Shown here one piece after another: positions 8,552-18,169 of a stretch of DNA of 64,000 nucleotides. The position numbers and the translations under genes were made by a program. Numbering within the stretch: the first letter of the stretch is position 1; every line of letters begins with the position of its first letter. The notes below the pieces were generated by a model, which ran no database searches, was not told where the DNA came from, and worked only from the letters and a program-made list of their open reading frames with translations. The stretch comes from VSJD01 sp964617825 (GTDB lineage: Bacteria > Verrucomicrobiota > Kiritimatiellia > JAAZAB01): positions 1 through 64,000 of the forward strand of contig CAZTWL010000011.1 of NCBI GenBank assembly GCA_964617825.1, read 5' to 3'.

Positions 8552-10915
8552 ATGCCGACCAAAACAATCGCCTTGGAACTGCTCCGCAAGATGGATGCTT
8601 ACTGGCGCGCGGCGAACTACCTCTCGGTCGGGCAGATTTATCTCTATGCCAATCCGCTGCTGCGAAAGCCGCTCATGCTGGAACACGTCAAGCCGCGCCT
8701 GCTCGGCCACTGGGGCACGACCCCGGGGCTGAATTTTATCTACGTTCACCTGAACCGCGTCATCAGGGAGCATGACCTGAGCGTGATTTACATTGCCGGA
8801 CCGGGCCACGGCGGACCGGGGCTGGTGGCGAACGCCTACCTTGAAGGAACCTACAGCGAAGTCTACCCGCATATTTCGCAAGATGAGCAGGGTATGCAGC
8901 GGCTGTTCAAGCAATTCTCCTTTCCCGGCGGCATTCCGAGTCATGTGGCCCCGGAGACGCCGGGTTCGATCCATGAAGGCGGCGAATTAGGTTATGCGCT
9001 TGCGCACGCTTTCGGCGCGGCCTTCGACAATCCCGGACTGCTGGTGGCGTGCGTCGTTGGCGATGGCGAGGCGGAGACCGGCCCGCTGGCGACCAGCTGG
9101 CACTCGAATAAATTTCTCAATCCGGTCCATGACGGCGCCGTGCTGCCGATCCTGCACCTGAACGGCTACAAAATTGCCGGCCCCACCGTGCTGGCCCGCA
9201 TTCCGCATGCCGAGCTGGAGGCCCTATTCCGCGGCTACGGTTACCAGCCTTATTTTGTCGAGGGCAGCGACCCGGACAGGATGCACCGCTGCATGGCCGC
9301 CGCGCTCGATAAGGCCGTGGCCGATATTCGGCGCATCCAGCGCGCAGCCCGTGCCAGGGGATTCAAGGCGCGGCCGCGCTGGCCGATGATTATTTTGCGG
9401 TCGCCGAAGGGCTGGACCGGCCCGAAGGTTGTGGATGGCAAGCCGACCGAAGGCACCTTCCGCGCGCACCAGGTGCCAATGGGCGACATGCAGCATCCCG
9501 GCCACGTCAAAATTCTCGAAAAATGGATGCGGAGCTATCGCCCCGGGGAGTTGTTCGATGAATCCGGCAAGCTGCGTCCCGAGCTTGCGGAACTGGCTCC
9601 GCAAGGCGCGCGCCGCATGAGCGCCAATCCGCATGCCAACGGCGGCCTGCTGTTGCAGGATCTGCGTTTGCCGGATTTCCGCGCTTACGCGGTCAAGGTT
9701 TCGCGACCCGGCGCCGTGGAAGGCGAAGCCACCCGCATTCAGGGAGAGTTTGTGCGCGATGTGATCAAGCGGAATCCCGCCAACTTCCGCGTCTTCAGCC
9801 CGGACGAAACGACCTCCAACCGCTGGGGCGCCGTGTTCGAGACGACGAATCGCTGTTCGACGGCGGACATCGTTCCAGGCGACGACCACGTCGCGCCCGA
9901 TGGCCGGGTGATGGAGATGTTGAGCGAACATCAGTGCGAAGGCTGGCTCGAGGGTTACCTGCTGACCGGCCGGCACGGATTTTTCTCGTGTTACGAGGCC
10001 TTTATTCACATCGTCGACTCGATGTTCAACCAGCACGCCAAATGGCTCAAGGTGGCGAATCGCATTGCCTGGCGGCCGCCGGTGGCGTCCTTGAACTACC
10101 TGCTCTCCTCGCATGTATGGCGGCAGGACCATAACGGGTTCAGCCATCAGGACCCCGGCTTTATCGACCACGCGGTCAACAAGAAGGCGGAAATCATCCG
10201 GGTCTATTTGCCGCCGGATGCCAACACGCTGCTTTCCGTCACCGACCACTGCCTGCGCAGCCGCAACTATGTCAACGTGATTGTGGCCGGGAAGCAACCC
10301 GCGCCGCAGTGGCTCGATATGGATGCGGCAGTCAAGCATTGCCGCGCCGGCATAGGGGTCTGGGCCTGGGCCGGCAACGCCCGGAGCGGCGCGCCGGATG
10401 TGGTCATGGCCTGCGCCGGCGATGTGCCCACGCTTGAAACCATGGCGGCCGTGGAGTTGTTGCGCGCGAATTTCCCCCGGCTGAAAGTCAGGGTGATCAA
10501 TGTGGTCGATTTAATGAAGCTCCAGCCGCACGGCGAACATCCGCACGGCTTGAGCGATGAAGCATTCGACGCGTTATTTACCAAGGACAAGCCAATTATC
10601 TTTGCCTACCATGGATATCCATGGCTGATTCATCGGCTTACGTATCGACGCGCCAATCACAAGAACCTGCATGTGCGCGGCTACAAGGAAGAAGGCACGA
10701 CCACCACGCCCTTCGACATGACGGTGATGAACGACCTCGACCGGTTTCATCTTGTGATCGATGTGATTGACCGTGTGCCGGCGCTCGGTCCCCGCGCGGC
10801 CGGAGTCAAACAAGCCATGCTGGCCAAGCTCAGCGAACACAAGCGGTATATCGACCAGCACGGTGAAGATTTGCCGGAAATCCGCAACTGGAAATGGGGC
10901 GCAAAGAAGTTTTGA
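8552..10915 (+). CDS. xfp: Xylulose-5-phosphate/fructose-6-phosphate phosphoketolase
   Basis: A 787-aa thiamine-diphosphate enzyme of the expected length (about 790-800 aa). Visible signatures are GPGHGGPGLVANAYLEG near residue 85, GDGEAETGPLATSWHSNKF near residue 170 (ThDP/Mg site), SPKGWTGPK, SPDETTSNR and the C-terminal block ending NWKWG. It cleaves xylulose-5-P (and often fructose-6-P) with phosphate to acetyl phosphate and glyceraldehyde-3-P or erythrose-4-P, giving a low-loss route from pentoses to acetyl units. AAGGAGA about 10 bases before ATG 8552 supports the start. No acetate kinase or phosphotransacetylase is adjacent; it appears to be a single-gene unit. Confidence 0.95.
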   Translation: MPTKTIALELLRKMDAYWRAANYLSVGQIYLYANPLLRKPLMLEHVKPRLLGHWGTTPGLNFIYVHLNRVIREHDLSVIYIAGPGHGGPGLVANAYLEGTYSEVYPHISQDEQGMQRLFKQFSFPGGIPSHVAPETPGSIHEGGELGYALAHAFGAAFDNPGLLVACVVGDGEAETGPLATSWHSNKFLNPVHDGAVLPILHLNGYKIAGPTVLARIPHAELEALFRGYGYQPYFVEGSDPDRMHRCMAAALDKAVADIRRIQRAARARGFKARPRWPMIILRSPKGWTGPKVVDGKPTEGTFRAHQVPMGDMQHPGHVKILEKWMRSYRPGELFDESGKLRPELAELAPQGARRMSANPHANGGLLLQDLRLPDFRAYAVKVSRPGAVEGEATRIQGEFVRDVIKRNPANFRVFSPDETTSNRWGAVFETTNRCSTADIVPGDDHVAPDGRVMEMLSEHQCEGWLEGYLLTGRHGFFSCYEAFIHIVDSMFNQHAKWLKVANRIAWRPPVASLNYLLSSHVWRQDHNGFSHQDPGFIDHAVNKKAEIIRVYLPPDANTLLSVTDHCLRSRNYVNVIVAGKQPAPQWLDMDAAVKHCRAGIGVWAWAGNARSGAPDVVMACAGDVPTLETMAAVELLRANFPRLKVRVINVVDLMKLQPHGEHPHGLSDEAFDALFTKDKPIIFAYHGYPWLIHRLTYRRANHKNLHVRGYKEEGTTTTPFDMTVMNDLDRFHLVIDVIDRVPALGPRAAGVKQAMLAKLSEHKRYIDQHGEDLPEIRNWKWGAKKF

Positions 10916-11264
10916 CCGGAAAAGCGGCTACATGAAGTTGTCCGCCTTGGCGACCTTTTGCCCGTGTGCCGGGCGGGCTCGGATTAAGGCTGCAAATCAC
11001 GGTGTTGAGCCTCGATAAACCAAGCTTTCCGACAATATTTAAAAAATAATTGACATAGCCTATTGGTTTTGATAATTCTCGCCCGCAAAACATGGTATAG
11101 GAACAACGATTTTTTCAATTTTCAAGAATGAATTTATAAGGAGGTAGCTATCAAGATAAACTTCAAATTTCAGAGGAGTTAACTCGAAAACAAATGGATG
11201 TTTTCGTAAAAATTTGATTTTTAGGGGATCGAAAAGGTCAAAATTGTTTATAAAAGGTGAATAT
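10916..11264 (+). other. Long leader region before the repeat protein, with an orphan perfect Shine-Dalgarno
   Basis: No gene is supported. A promoter-like pair lies at 11050-11076. Further on is the full anti-16S complement AAGGAGGT at 11138-11145, with no ATG/GTG/TTG in the normal window behind it. A second AGAGGAG at 11172-11178 is followed, after a long gap, by a seven-codon frame at 11193. The real gene has its own AAAGGTG site before 11265. The leader is AT-rich compared with its surroundings. Confidence 0.5.
11050..11076 (+). promoter_or_regulatory. Candidate promoter of the secreted repeat protein
   Basis: TTGACA at 11050-11055 is a perfect -35 box; GATAAT follows at 11071-11076 with a short 15-base spacer (a 16-17 base spacer would use a weaker -10). 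The surroundings are AT-rich. Confidence 0.35.
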
Positions 11265-12227
11265 ATGTTGAAGAAGGCTTTGATTGTCGGCGTGGGTGCG
11301 TTGGCTCTGTTTGCCTTGAATGCGCAAGCGGTCGAAGACGGTAGGGGCACCAACGTTGTCAAGAATATACGCGTCCAAAATAACGGCGTAATCGATTTGG
11401 GCAACGTAAGCATCACCAATTGGCTACAGGTTGGGTCGACCGCCGGTGTCGCCAAGTTGCAGGGCGACCTGATTGTGGTCTCGAATCAGGCCGATAACGC
11501 GGCAGCGATGGCCGCCGGGCTGCAAACCCGGTCGAATGCCTGGGATGCAACGACTGCTACGGTGGGAACTAAGGAAGCTACCTGGGATGGCGCGGCAGCG
11601 ATAGCCGACGGGCTGAATACGCGGTCCGGCACTTGGGATAACGCGGCAACGACGGCGGCGGATGCGAAGGCGATTGCCGATGGCCTGAATACCCGGTCGA
11701 ATGCCTGGGATGGCGCGGCAGCGGTTGCCGCCGGCCTGAATACGCGCTCCAGCACTTGGGATAATGCGGCGACGACGGCGGCGGATGCGAAAGCGATTGC
11801 CGACGGACTGAATACCCAATCGAGCACTTGGAGTACGGTCGTGGCCAAACTGGATCGCAAGGACGGTACGGCGACGAATTTGACGGTGGAAGGATTGTTG
11901 ATCAAAAACGCATTAACTCAGGTTCCGTCAGCTTTGCAATCCATTGGCGCTGACGGCGAGTCAATTGATCCGACCGGTGTTTCGTTCGTAGAGGTTGAGA
12001 GCGATGCGACGGGACCGCATACGGCTTCCATTGTAGCCGGGGCGGCGGGGCAAAGACTCCTTCTCCAAGGTGCGGTATCCTCCGTAAACATCGTGACAAT
12101 TACGAACAATCCCCCGAATGTAAACCTTGCCGAGGGCGTTGCGTTCGCAATGAACACGAACGATGTCCTTGAGCTCATCAGCAATTCGTCGGGCCAGTGG
12201 ACGGAAATCAATCGCGTTGACAACTGA
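11265..12227 (+). CDS. Secreted protein with 41-residue tandem repeat, unknown function
   Basis: A 320-aa protein. Residues 1-22 (MLKKALIVGVGALALFALNA, then QA) form a clear Sec signal peptide. The central part (about residues 75-190) is made of Ala/Asp/Asn-rich repeats such as AIADGLNTRS and TWDNAATTAADA, with two near-identical 41-residue units and degenerate copies around them; a coiled or fibrous helical structure is plausible. The C-terminal 130 residues look globular, ending in a Gly/Asn-rich beta pattern. ATG 11265 with AAAGGTG upstream was chosen because the signal peptide starts there, although the frame is open 17 codons further up. No family recognised; a surface or appendage role is inference. 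Confidence 0.75.
   Translation: MLKKALIVGVGALALFALNAQAVEDGRGTNVVKNIRVQNNGVIDLGNVSITNWLQVGSTAGVAKLQGDLIVVSNQADNAAAMAAGLQTRSNAWDATTATVGTKEATWDGAAAIADGLNTRSGTWDNAATTAADAKAIADGLNTRSNAWDGAAAVAAGLNTRSSTWDNAATTAADAKAIADGLNTQSSTWSTVVAKLDRKDGTATNLTVEGLLIKNALTQVPSALQSIGADGESIDPTGVSFVEVESDATGPHTASIVAGAAGQRLLLQGAVSSVNIVTITNNPPNVNLAEGVAFAMNTNDVLELISNSSGQWTEINRVDN
11581..11826 (+). repeat. 123-bp tandem repeat, two copies, inside the secreted protein gene
   Basis: Bases 11581-11703 and 11704-11826 are two head-to-tail copies with a few substitutions, each encoding 41 residues. Divergent partial copies continue on the left side. The period is a multiple of three, so copy-number change would keep the frame. 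Confidence 0.85.
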
Positions 12228-12260
12228 GCGCCGGTTGATTCGATATTGATTCGTACAATG

Positions 12261-12295
12261 AACGGGGCGGCTTAAAAAGCCGCCCCGTTTTTTTT
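12261..12295 (+). terminator. Rho-independent terminator after the secreted protein gene
   Basis: A 13-bp perfect stem (12261-12273 with 12277-12289) and a 3-base loop are followed by a run of T's to 12295. It lies 34 bases after the stop codon. The opposing gene ends at 12383, so it may act in both directions. Confidence 0.92.
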
Positions 12296-12382
12296 GTCCT
12301 CTCCCTATCGAATGCCGCGCTCTGCCGGGGCGAACAGGAATGCGGCGGCGGCGCGCCGCGGCTCAGTATTTCTTAAACTGCT

Positions 12383-15300
12383 TTAGCCGGATTGCTGGTT
12401 GTATAAAGCGGCCCGGACCTGCTCGTATGCGCGCTCGGCGCTGGTGATCTTTTCGGATGCATCCTGCAATGCGCCCTTGGCTCCCATTGTTTCCAGCTCA
12501 TTGCAGATGGCGGCCAGGCCTTTGATGCCGAGCACGGAACAGCCGCCTTTCAGCTTGTGCGCCGCCTGTTGCAAGGTTTTAGCGTCGTTGCGGGCGATGG
12601 CCTCGCGCATGGCCGCCAGGAGCGGCGTGGATTGCTGGAAGAAGGTCGCAATGAGACGATCGATAAAGTGCGTATCGTTGTTGCCTTGCATTGCGCGCAA
12701 ATCGTCGATGACGCGGAAGTCGATAATATCGTTGTCGGCCGGCACAGACATAGCCGGCGGGGGGCTAGCGGTCGTTGCCGCGGGTGTCTTGGGCAGCCAT
12801 TTGTCGAGCACTTCCGTCAACGCCTGGGGCGATACGGGCTTGGCGACGTAATCGTTCATTCCCGCCTCTATGCAATTATCCCGATCGCCTTGCATGGCGT
12901 GGGCAGTCATGGCGATGATGGGGATCAAGTGGTTGGGGATGTCCGATTTCGGGTTGCGGATTTCGCGGCAGGCTTCGAAGCCATCCATCTCGGGCATCTG
13001 CACATCCATCAACACCAGGTCGTAGGGGATTGTCTTAAGGGCGCGCAGTACTTCTTTGCCATTGGCCACGGCATCGGCGCGCAGGCCAAGGTGTTTCATG
13101 ATGCCCAAGGCCACCAGCTGGTTGGTGATGTTGTCCTCGGCCAGCAGGATGCGCGCCTTACGGTCGGCGAACGGATTCTGCCGATCGCGCGCCGACTGGC
13201 TCGCGCCGGCGGAGCGCTCCGGCGGCGGTTCCTTGTCCTTGTTTGCCAACGCCGTGGCCAGGACGGTCTTGAGCTCCTGGTGGCGTATCGGCTTGATCGC
13301 ATAGGCCGCAAAACCGATCTCTTTGAATCGCCGGGCATTGCCCTGCGTGCCCAGGGATGTCAGCATCACCATGCATGTATTGGCTATGCGCTTGTCTTTC
13401 TTGATGATCTGCCCAAGGGTTTCGCCATCCATGCCCGGCATCTGCATGTCGATCAGGGCAATCTGGAACGGGTCGTTCTCATCCAGGGCCTTGTAAAGCG
13501 ACTGGAGTGCCCCGAGGCCGTCCTGTGCTTCTGTCAAGCGCATGTTCCAGGAGGTCAGGCGCGTGGTCAGAATTTCGCGGCTGGTGGCATTATCGTCTAC
13601 GATCAGAATCCGCACGCCGCTCAGGTCCACAGGCGTGTGAATTTCCGTGTGCGTCACCTTGGGCTGTTTGTCCAGGCGCACGGTGAACCAGAACTCCGAG
13701 CCTTTGCCTTCTTTGCTTTCCACGCCGATCTCGCCGCCCATCATCTCGGCCAATTGTTTGGAAATGGCCAGACCCAGACCGGTGCCGCCGTATTTCCGCG
13801 TGGTGGAAGCGTCCACCTGGGTGAACTTTTCGAAGAGCATGCCGATCTTGTCGGCCGGGATGCCGATGCCTGTGTCGCGCACGGCGAAGCGCAACAGGAC
13901 ATTTTGCTCATGCCGTTCCATCAGCGAGACGCGGATGGAGACTTCCCCGCTCTGGGTAAATTTGATGGCGTTCCCCGCCAGGTTGGTGAGAATCTGGCGC
14001 AGGCGGCCCGGGTCGCCGCGCAGCAGCGTCGGGACGATGGGATCGGCGGCGCAGAGCAGTTCGAGTCCCTTTTCGTTCGCGCGCACGGCCAGTGCGGCCG
14101 CGAAGTCGTCCAGCAGACTCGACAGATCGAAATCCAGCGTTTCCAATTCGAGCTTCTTTGCCTCGATTTTCGAGAAGTCGAGGATGTCGTTGATCAGACT
14201 GAGCAGCGCCTCGCTGCTGACGCGCACGGTTTCGGCATAACGCTGCTGCTCGTCGGTCAGCTCGGTATCCAGCAGCAGCCCGGTCATGCCGATGATCCCG
14301 TTCATGGGCGTGCGAATCTCGTGGCTCATATTGGCCAGAAATTCGCTCTTGGCGGCGTTGGCCATTTCGGCGTGGGCTGCCATGTCGTTGGCCAGCGCCG
14401 TGGCTTCCTCGAGTTGCCGGTTGGTTTTTTGGAGTTCCTCCTCCGCTTGTTTGCGCATCAAGGCCTCGCCGATATGCGCCGCGATTTCCTCCATGCGTTC
14501 AACCATGTCGAGGGTGAACCGTCCCTTGCGCCGGTCGTTGAGCTGGATCAATCCGACAATCCGATCCTTGTCCCGAATGGGCACCAGGGCAAAGGAGGCA
14601 TAGCCATGATGGATGCATTGGTTGCGGGGATGCAGGCGGAGGTCTTTGTCGGGTGGAATTTCCAGCAATGCGAAGGCATCGTTTGTCCAGAAACTGCCGC
14701 CCGGTGTGCATAGCGGATTGGACGGATCGGTCTTGCCGGAAATGACCAGCCCGCAGGTGCATTCCAGACGCACTTTGCCATCCTTGTCGCGGCACACGCT
14801 GCCATCGGCGTTGCGCGCGAGCAAGGTGTTTTCCGCCAGCAGGAAATCCTTGGGAAAACCATCTTGGGCGAAATAGGGAAATTCGTTTCCGGATTGCAGG
14901 CGAATGCCAACGGCATCCAGTCCGGTCCGCGTCTTTAAAGTGGCGATGACGCGTCGGATCGCTGCCTGCAGGTTGCCAGGTCCGTTCAGGATCTGCAGGG
15001 TTTCCTGGCCCATTTCCCGATAGGTCTCCATCTGCTTGCGCGCGGTGATGTCGCTCATGACGGTCAGGAGGTGTTGCCGGCCCTGGCTGCTGATGATTTC
15101 ACCCGCGAAAAGGCCATCGAGCATGCCGCCATCCTTGCGCCGGACCTGTATTTCGTAGCCGGCGAATCGGCCGTGGGCCTGCAATTGTTCGGTAATCACG
15201 GCCAGATTCGGGTCATTCGGGAAGAGTCCGATTTCGACCGCGGTTTTACCGATGATGTCGTCCCTGGAATAACCGAGCGTTTTAAGGAATGCGTCGTTGA

Positions 15301-18169
15301 CATCGGAAAAGTGGCGTTCCGGCAGGCTGGAGAGCGCCATCGGCGCGGGATTGTTGCGGAAGAGCCGTTCGAAACGCTGCTGAGCTTCCTGCTCGGCGGT
15401 CAGGTTCTTGGAGATGCCGAAGATGCAATCCGTGCCGTTCCAGCGGCCTAACCAGGTGCGGGTCTCCACCGGGACAAGGATGCCATCCTTGCGCGCCAGC
15501 GGCAGAGGGCAGGTTGTCCTTTCGCCTTTTGCCATGGCGGCATAAACGGCTTCGGCTTCCCGGCGATTTTCTGCCGGATGCAAGCCAAGGATTTGCATGG
15601 CGGCCAGTTCTTTGGCGTCATAGCCAAGCGTTTGCGTGACGGCGGCGTTGGCGAAAAGGATCCGCCCCTCCGGCGTGCCTACCATAATCATGTCGTTCAT
15701 GGATTCGAAGAAGGCGCGGAAATTGGTTTCGCTCTCGCGCAAGGCCTTTTCGGCCAGTTTGCGCGCGGTGATGTTGCGGCTGATTCCGAGAACGCCGATC
15801 AGCAATCCGTCCGGTCCCCAATAAGGCGTTTTGATGGTATCGAGCAAGACTTTGCTGCCGTCGGGATAGTCAACCCATTCCTCGTTATGGCGGAGCTCGC
15901 GCGATTCCAGCATGCGTTTATCGTAACTCCGGAACGAGTCCGCGACTTCTTTGGGGAAGAGATCGTAATCGGTTTTTCCGATGATTTGTTCCCTTGTCCG
16001 TCCGACAAACTTGGCAAAGGGCGGGTTGCAGCCCAGGTAAATGCCATTGACATCTTTAAAAAAGATGATGTCGGGAATGGAATCGAGCAGGGAGCTGATC
16101 AGGCTGGAATTACGTTTGATTTCTTCCTCGGCCTGTTTGCGTTTGGAAACATCCACGAAACATTCCAGCAGCTTTTCCTTGCCGTTGACTTGAATTCGCT
16201 TCACCGTCCGCAAAATTGGCAATCGGGCGCCGTCGGCCCTTATCATTTCCCGCTCCGCGTTGTCCTCGGTTTTGCCCAAATCGCACACCGGACAAGCGCC
16301 CTCGTCTGCGGGACACAAGAGCGCGTGGCAGCGATGCCCCACCAGTCGTTCCACCGGCGCACCAAACAGGGTGGCCACATGGTCATTTGCCCGTTCGATG
16401 ATCCGGGTGATCGGGTCCACGATGATCACGCCTACGGAAATATTTTCCAGAAGAATGCGTTGCAGGTTCTCGCTTTCGCGCACGGCGGCTTGCTGGGCGC
16501 GGATGCCGGCGTCGGTGCGGCGGAGCAGAACATAAATGAAGCCCATCAGCAATGACAGCAGGACCACGCTGATAATTCCGCTCATGACCATTTGGCGTGC
16601 AAATGCCGCCTTATCGACCGAGACATTGCGCATGATCAGTAATTTTCCGAGTGCTTTGTCCGTGGCATTTTGCAAGGGAATTGCCGCGACTTGCCAGGCC
16701 TTGTTGTCGTAAGTGATTTCCCGGTCTGTCTTGCCGCGGGCATGCTTGCCTGATATTTGGTCGGCCCAGGATGTAAAGGCGTCGGGAAGGCGGCCCTGGG
16801 AGGCATAAATGATCACGCTTTCCGTGAGGCGGTTCCATTCGGCCTCCCTCTTCAGCAGGCGCATACTCTCTTCCCATGCCTGGCGTTTAAGGTGTTCCTT
16901 GCGGATGACCACGGCCAGTTGGATGTCGGAGCGCGTGCGCAAAATTTGCACCGCATCTCCGATTTCCTTGCCCAGTTCCACATAGCCGGCAAGCGTGCCG
17001 CCCTCGAAGACCGGTTGCACCAGGCGCAGGATTAAGGTGCCCAGCGGATCCGGCTCGATGTCGGAGGCGGGCTTGCCGGTGCGCTCAGCTTCACGGGCCG
17101 TGAAACGATCGATCCGGTCGCCGCGCTGTTCCGGCTTGTGGAGGCGCAGGAGACAGACGCGGTTGGTGTCGAGGAAATTGAAATGCGTGATGCGGTTTTC
17201 CCGGAGCATAGTTTCGAAGATCGGCTGCCAGGTTGCCAGGAGGCGGTCGGCGTTGCCTGCGCGCAGGTTCTTTTGTATGTCCGGATCGGCGACAATGGGC
17301 TGCGCGGCTGCAGCCAGGACTGAAGACTGCTGATCCATAATCAAATGCAGATCGCGGGAAATATCGGCGATGTCATCGGTTATTTTTGCGGCCATCTGAT
17401 GCCGATATTGTTGCCAGAGAATTATACCGGTTCCAGCCATTAACAGGAGGAGCATGATTGCCAGGGAGGGCAGCAGGCGGCGCAGTACAGGTTTGGGCGA
17501 AGCGTCGATGCGGCGGGAGGTGGTATGGATTGAGATTATGCCGATGAGCAGGACAAGCATCAGGCCCGCGGGCAGCGCTGCCCGCCCGGCCACCGTCCAT
17601 TTCCAGGTGCGGGCATCAATATCCATGCCCAGTACGGCAACCAACGCGCCGTTGGTCGGATTGCACAGCGGGATCAGCGCCGAGACCCATGTTCCCCAGC
17701 GGTCGCTGACTGGGCCGGCAACGCTTGCGGTCTTGGTGTTGAAAACGCGCAGAAAAGCGGCCGGAACGTCTGTATAGATTTGGCCGGGCGGTGAGTAGTC
17801 TTTCGATCCGACCGGTTCGCTGTCCAGAAATATGAACACGGTGCCATCGGCCTTGCGGCCCATGAGATAGATGAAACGGTATTGAAGATTGGCCGAACGA
17901 ATGGCGGCGAATTTTCGCTTGATTTGCTGATAGACCGGAGAGTTTAGGTCCGCTTCCGTGCCGGAAAGCGCCTGCAATTGCGTAACATCCGTCATTTGCG
18001 CGATGATGCTCGTCTGCCGCAGCAGGTTGGCGCGCATTATGCTGTCGGCCCTCACGGCCATCCAACAGGTGAACAATGCCCCGGCGGTAAGGCTGGCCAG
18101 AAACAATATTGCCCACTGCTGATGCCTGGATTTTCCTTCCTCTAAACGAATGCTGCTCTTGTCGTGCAT
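12383..18169 (-). CDS. Hybrid sensor histidine kinase with multiple PAS, GAF, two receiver and HPt domains
   Basis: A 1928-aa membrane signalling protein. Membrane segments lie near residues 19-37, 196-214, 230-250 and 530-552, enclosing two extracytoplasmic sensor regions (the second Cache-like). About four PAS domains (570-1065) and a GAF domain with Cys-rich CTCGLV (about 1080-1230) follow. HisKA carries SHEIRTPMNG (His near 1283), HATPase carries DTGIGIP (near 1435), receiver 1 LIVDDNATS (near 1521), receiver 2 LLAEDNITNQ (near 1676) and the C-terminal HPt AHKLKGGCSVLG (near 1868). It is thus a complete internal phosphorelay needing a separate output regulator, not seen nearby. ATG 18169 has only a weak GGAAA upstream. 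The ligand is unknown. Confidence 0.92.
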   Translation of the reverse strand: MHDKSSIRLEEGKSRHQQWAILFLASLTAGALFTCWMAVRADSIMRANLLRQTSIIAQMTDVTQLQALSGTEADLNSPVYQQIKRKFAAIRSANLQYRFIYLMGRKADGTVFIFLDSEPVGSKDYSPPGQIYTDVPAAFLRVFNTKTASVAGPVSDRWGTWVSALIPLCNPTNGALVAVLGMDIDARTWKWTVAGRAALPAGLMLVLLIGIISIHTTSRRIDASPKPVLRRLLPSLAIMLLLLMAGTGIILWQQYRHQMAAKITDDIADISRDLHLIMDQQSSVLAAAAQPIVADPDIQKNLRAGNADRLLATWQPIFETMLRENRITHFNFLDTNRVCLLRLHKPEQRGDRIDRFTAREAERTGKPASDIEPDPLGTLILRLVQPVFEGGTLAGYVELGKEIGDAVQILRTRSDIQLAVVIRKEHLKRQAWEESMRLLKREAEWNRLTESVIIYASQGRLPDAFTSWADQISGKHARGKTDREITYDNKAWQVAAIPLQNATDKALGKLLIMRNVSVDKAAFARQMVMSGIISVVLLSLLMGFIYVLLRRTDAGIRAQQAAVRESENLQRILLENISVGVIIVDPITRIIERANDHVATLFGAPVERLVGHRCHALLCPADEGACPVCDLGKTEDNAEREMIRADGARLPILRTVKRIQVNGKEKLLECFVDVSKRKQAEEEIKRNSSLISSLLDSIPDIIFFKDVNGIYLGCNPPFAKFVGRTREQIIGKTDYDLFPKEVADSFRSYDKRMLESRELRHNEEWVDYPDGSKVLLDTIKTPYWGPDGLLIGVLGISRNITARKLAEKALRESETNFRAFFESMNDMIMVGTPEGRILFANAAVTQTLGYDAKELAAMQILGLHPAENRREAEAVYAAMAKGERTTCPLPLARKDGILVPVETRTWLGRWNGTDCIFGISKNLTAEQEAQQRFERLFRNNPAPMALSSLPERHFSDVNDAFLKTLGYSRDDIIGKTAVEIGLFPNDPNLAVITEQLQAHGRFAGYEIQVRRKDGGMLDGLFAGEIISSQGRQHLLTVMSDITARKQMETYREMGQETLQILNGPGNLQAAIRRVIATLKTRTGLDAVGIRLQSGNEFPYFAQDGFPKDFLLAENTLLARNADGSVCRDKDGKVRLECTCGLVISGKTDPSNPLCTPGGSFWTNDAFALLEIPPDKDLRLHPRNQCIHHGYASFALVPIRDKDRIVGLIQLNDRRKGRFTLDMVERMEEIAAHIGEALMRKQAEEELQKTNRQLEEATALANDMAAHAEMANAAKSEFLANMSHEIRTPMNGIIGMTGLLLDTELTDEQQRYAETVRVSSEALLSLINDILDFSKIEAKKLELETLDFDLSSLLDDFAAALAVRANEKGLELLCAADPIVPTLLRGDPGRLRQILTNLAGNAIKFTQSGEVSIRVSLMERHEQNVLLRFAVRDTGIGIPADKIGMLFEKFTQVDASTTRKYGGTGLGLAISKQLAEMMGGEIGVESKEGKGSEFWFTVRLDKQPKVTHTEIHTPVDLSGVRILIVDDNATSREILTTRLTSWNMRLTEAQDGLGALQSLYKALDENDPFQIALIDMQMPGMDGETLGQIIKKDKRIANTCMVMLTSLGTQGNARRFKEIGFAAYAIKPIRHQELKTVLATALANKDKEPPPERSAGASQSARDRQNPFADRKARILLAEDNITNQLVALGIMKHLGLRADAVANGKEVLRALKTIPYDLVLMDVQMPEMDGFEACREIRNPKSDIPNHLIPIIAMTAHAMQGDRDNCIEAGMNDYVAKPVSPQALTEVLDKWLPKTPAATTASPPPAMSVPADNDIIDFRVIDDLRAMQGNNDTHFIDRLIATFFQQSTPLLAAMREAIARNDAKTLQQAAHKLKGGCSVLGIKGLAAICNELETMGAKGALQDASEKITSAERAYEQVRAALYNQQSG

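Noticed and set aside
9224..10339. 371-codon minus-strand open frame inside the phosphoketolase
   Set aside because: Antisense to a highly conserved enzyme; no recognisable domain.
11581..11826. CRISPR-like array
   Set aside because: Only two 123-bp units, coding and in frame, without spacers.
12557..14713. 718-codon plus-strand open frame inside the hybrid kinase
   Set aside because: The opposite strand encodes receiver, ATPase and HisKA motifs throughout; this frame is a codon-bias artefact.
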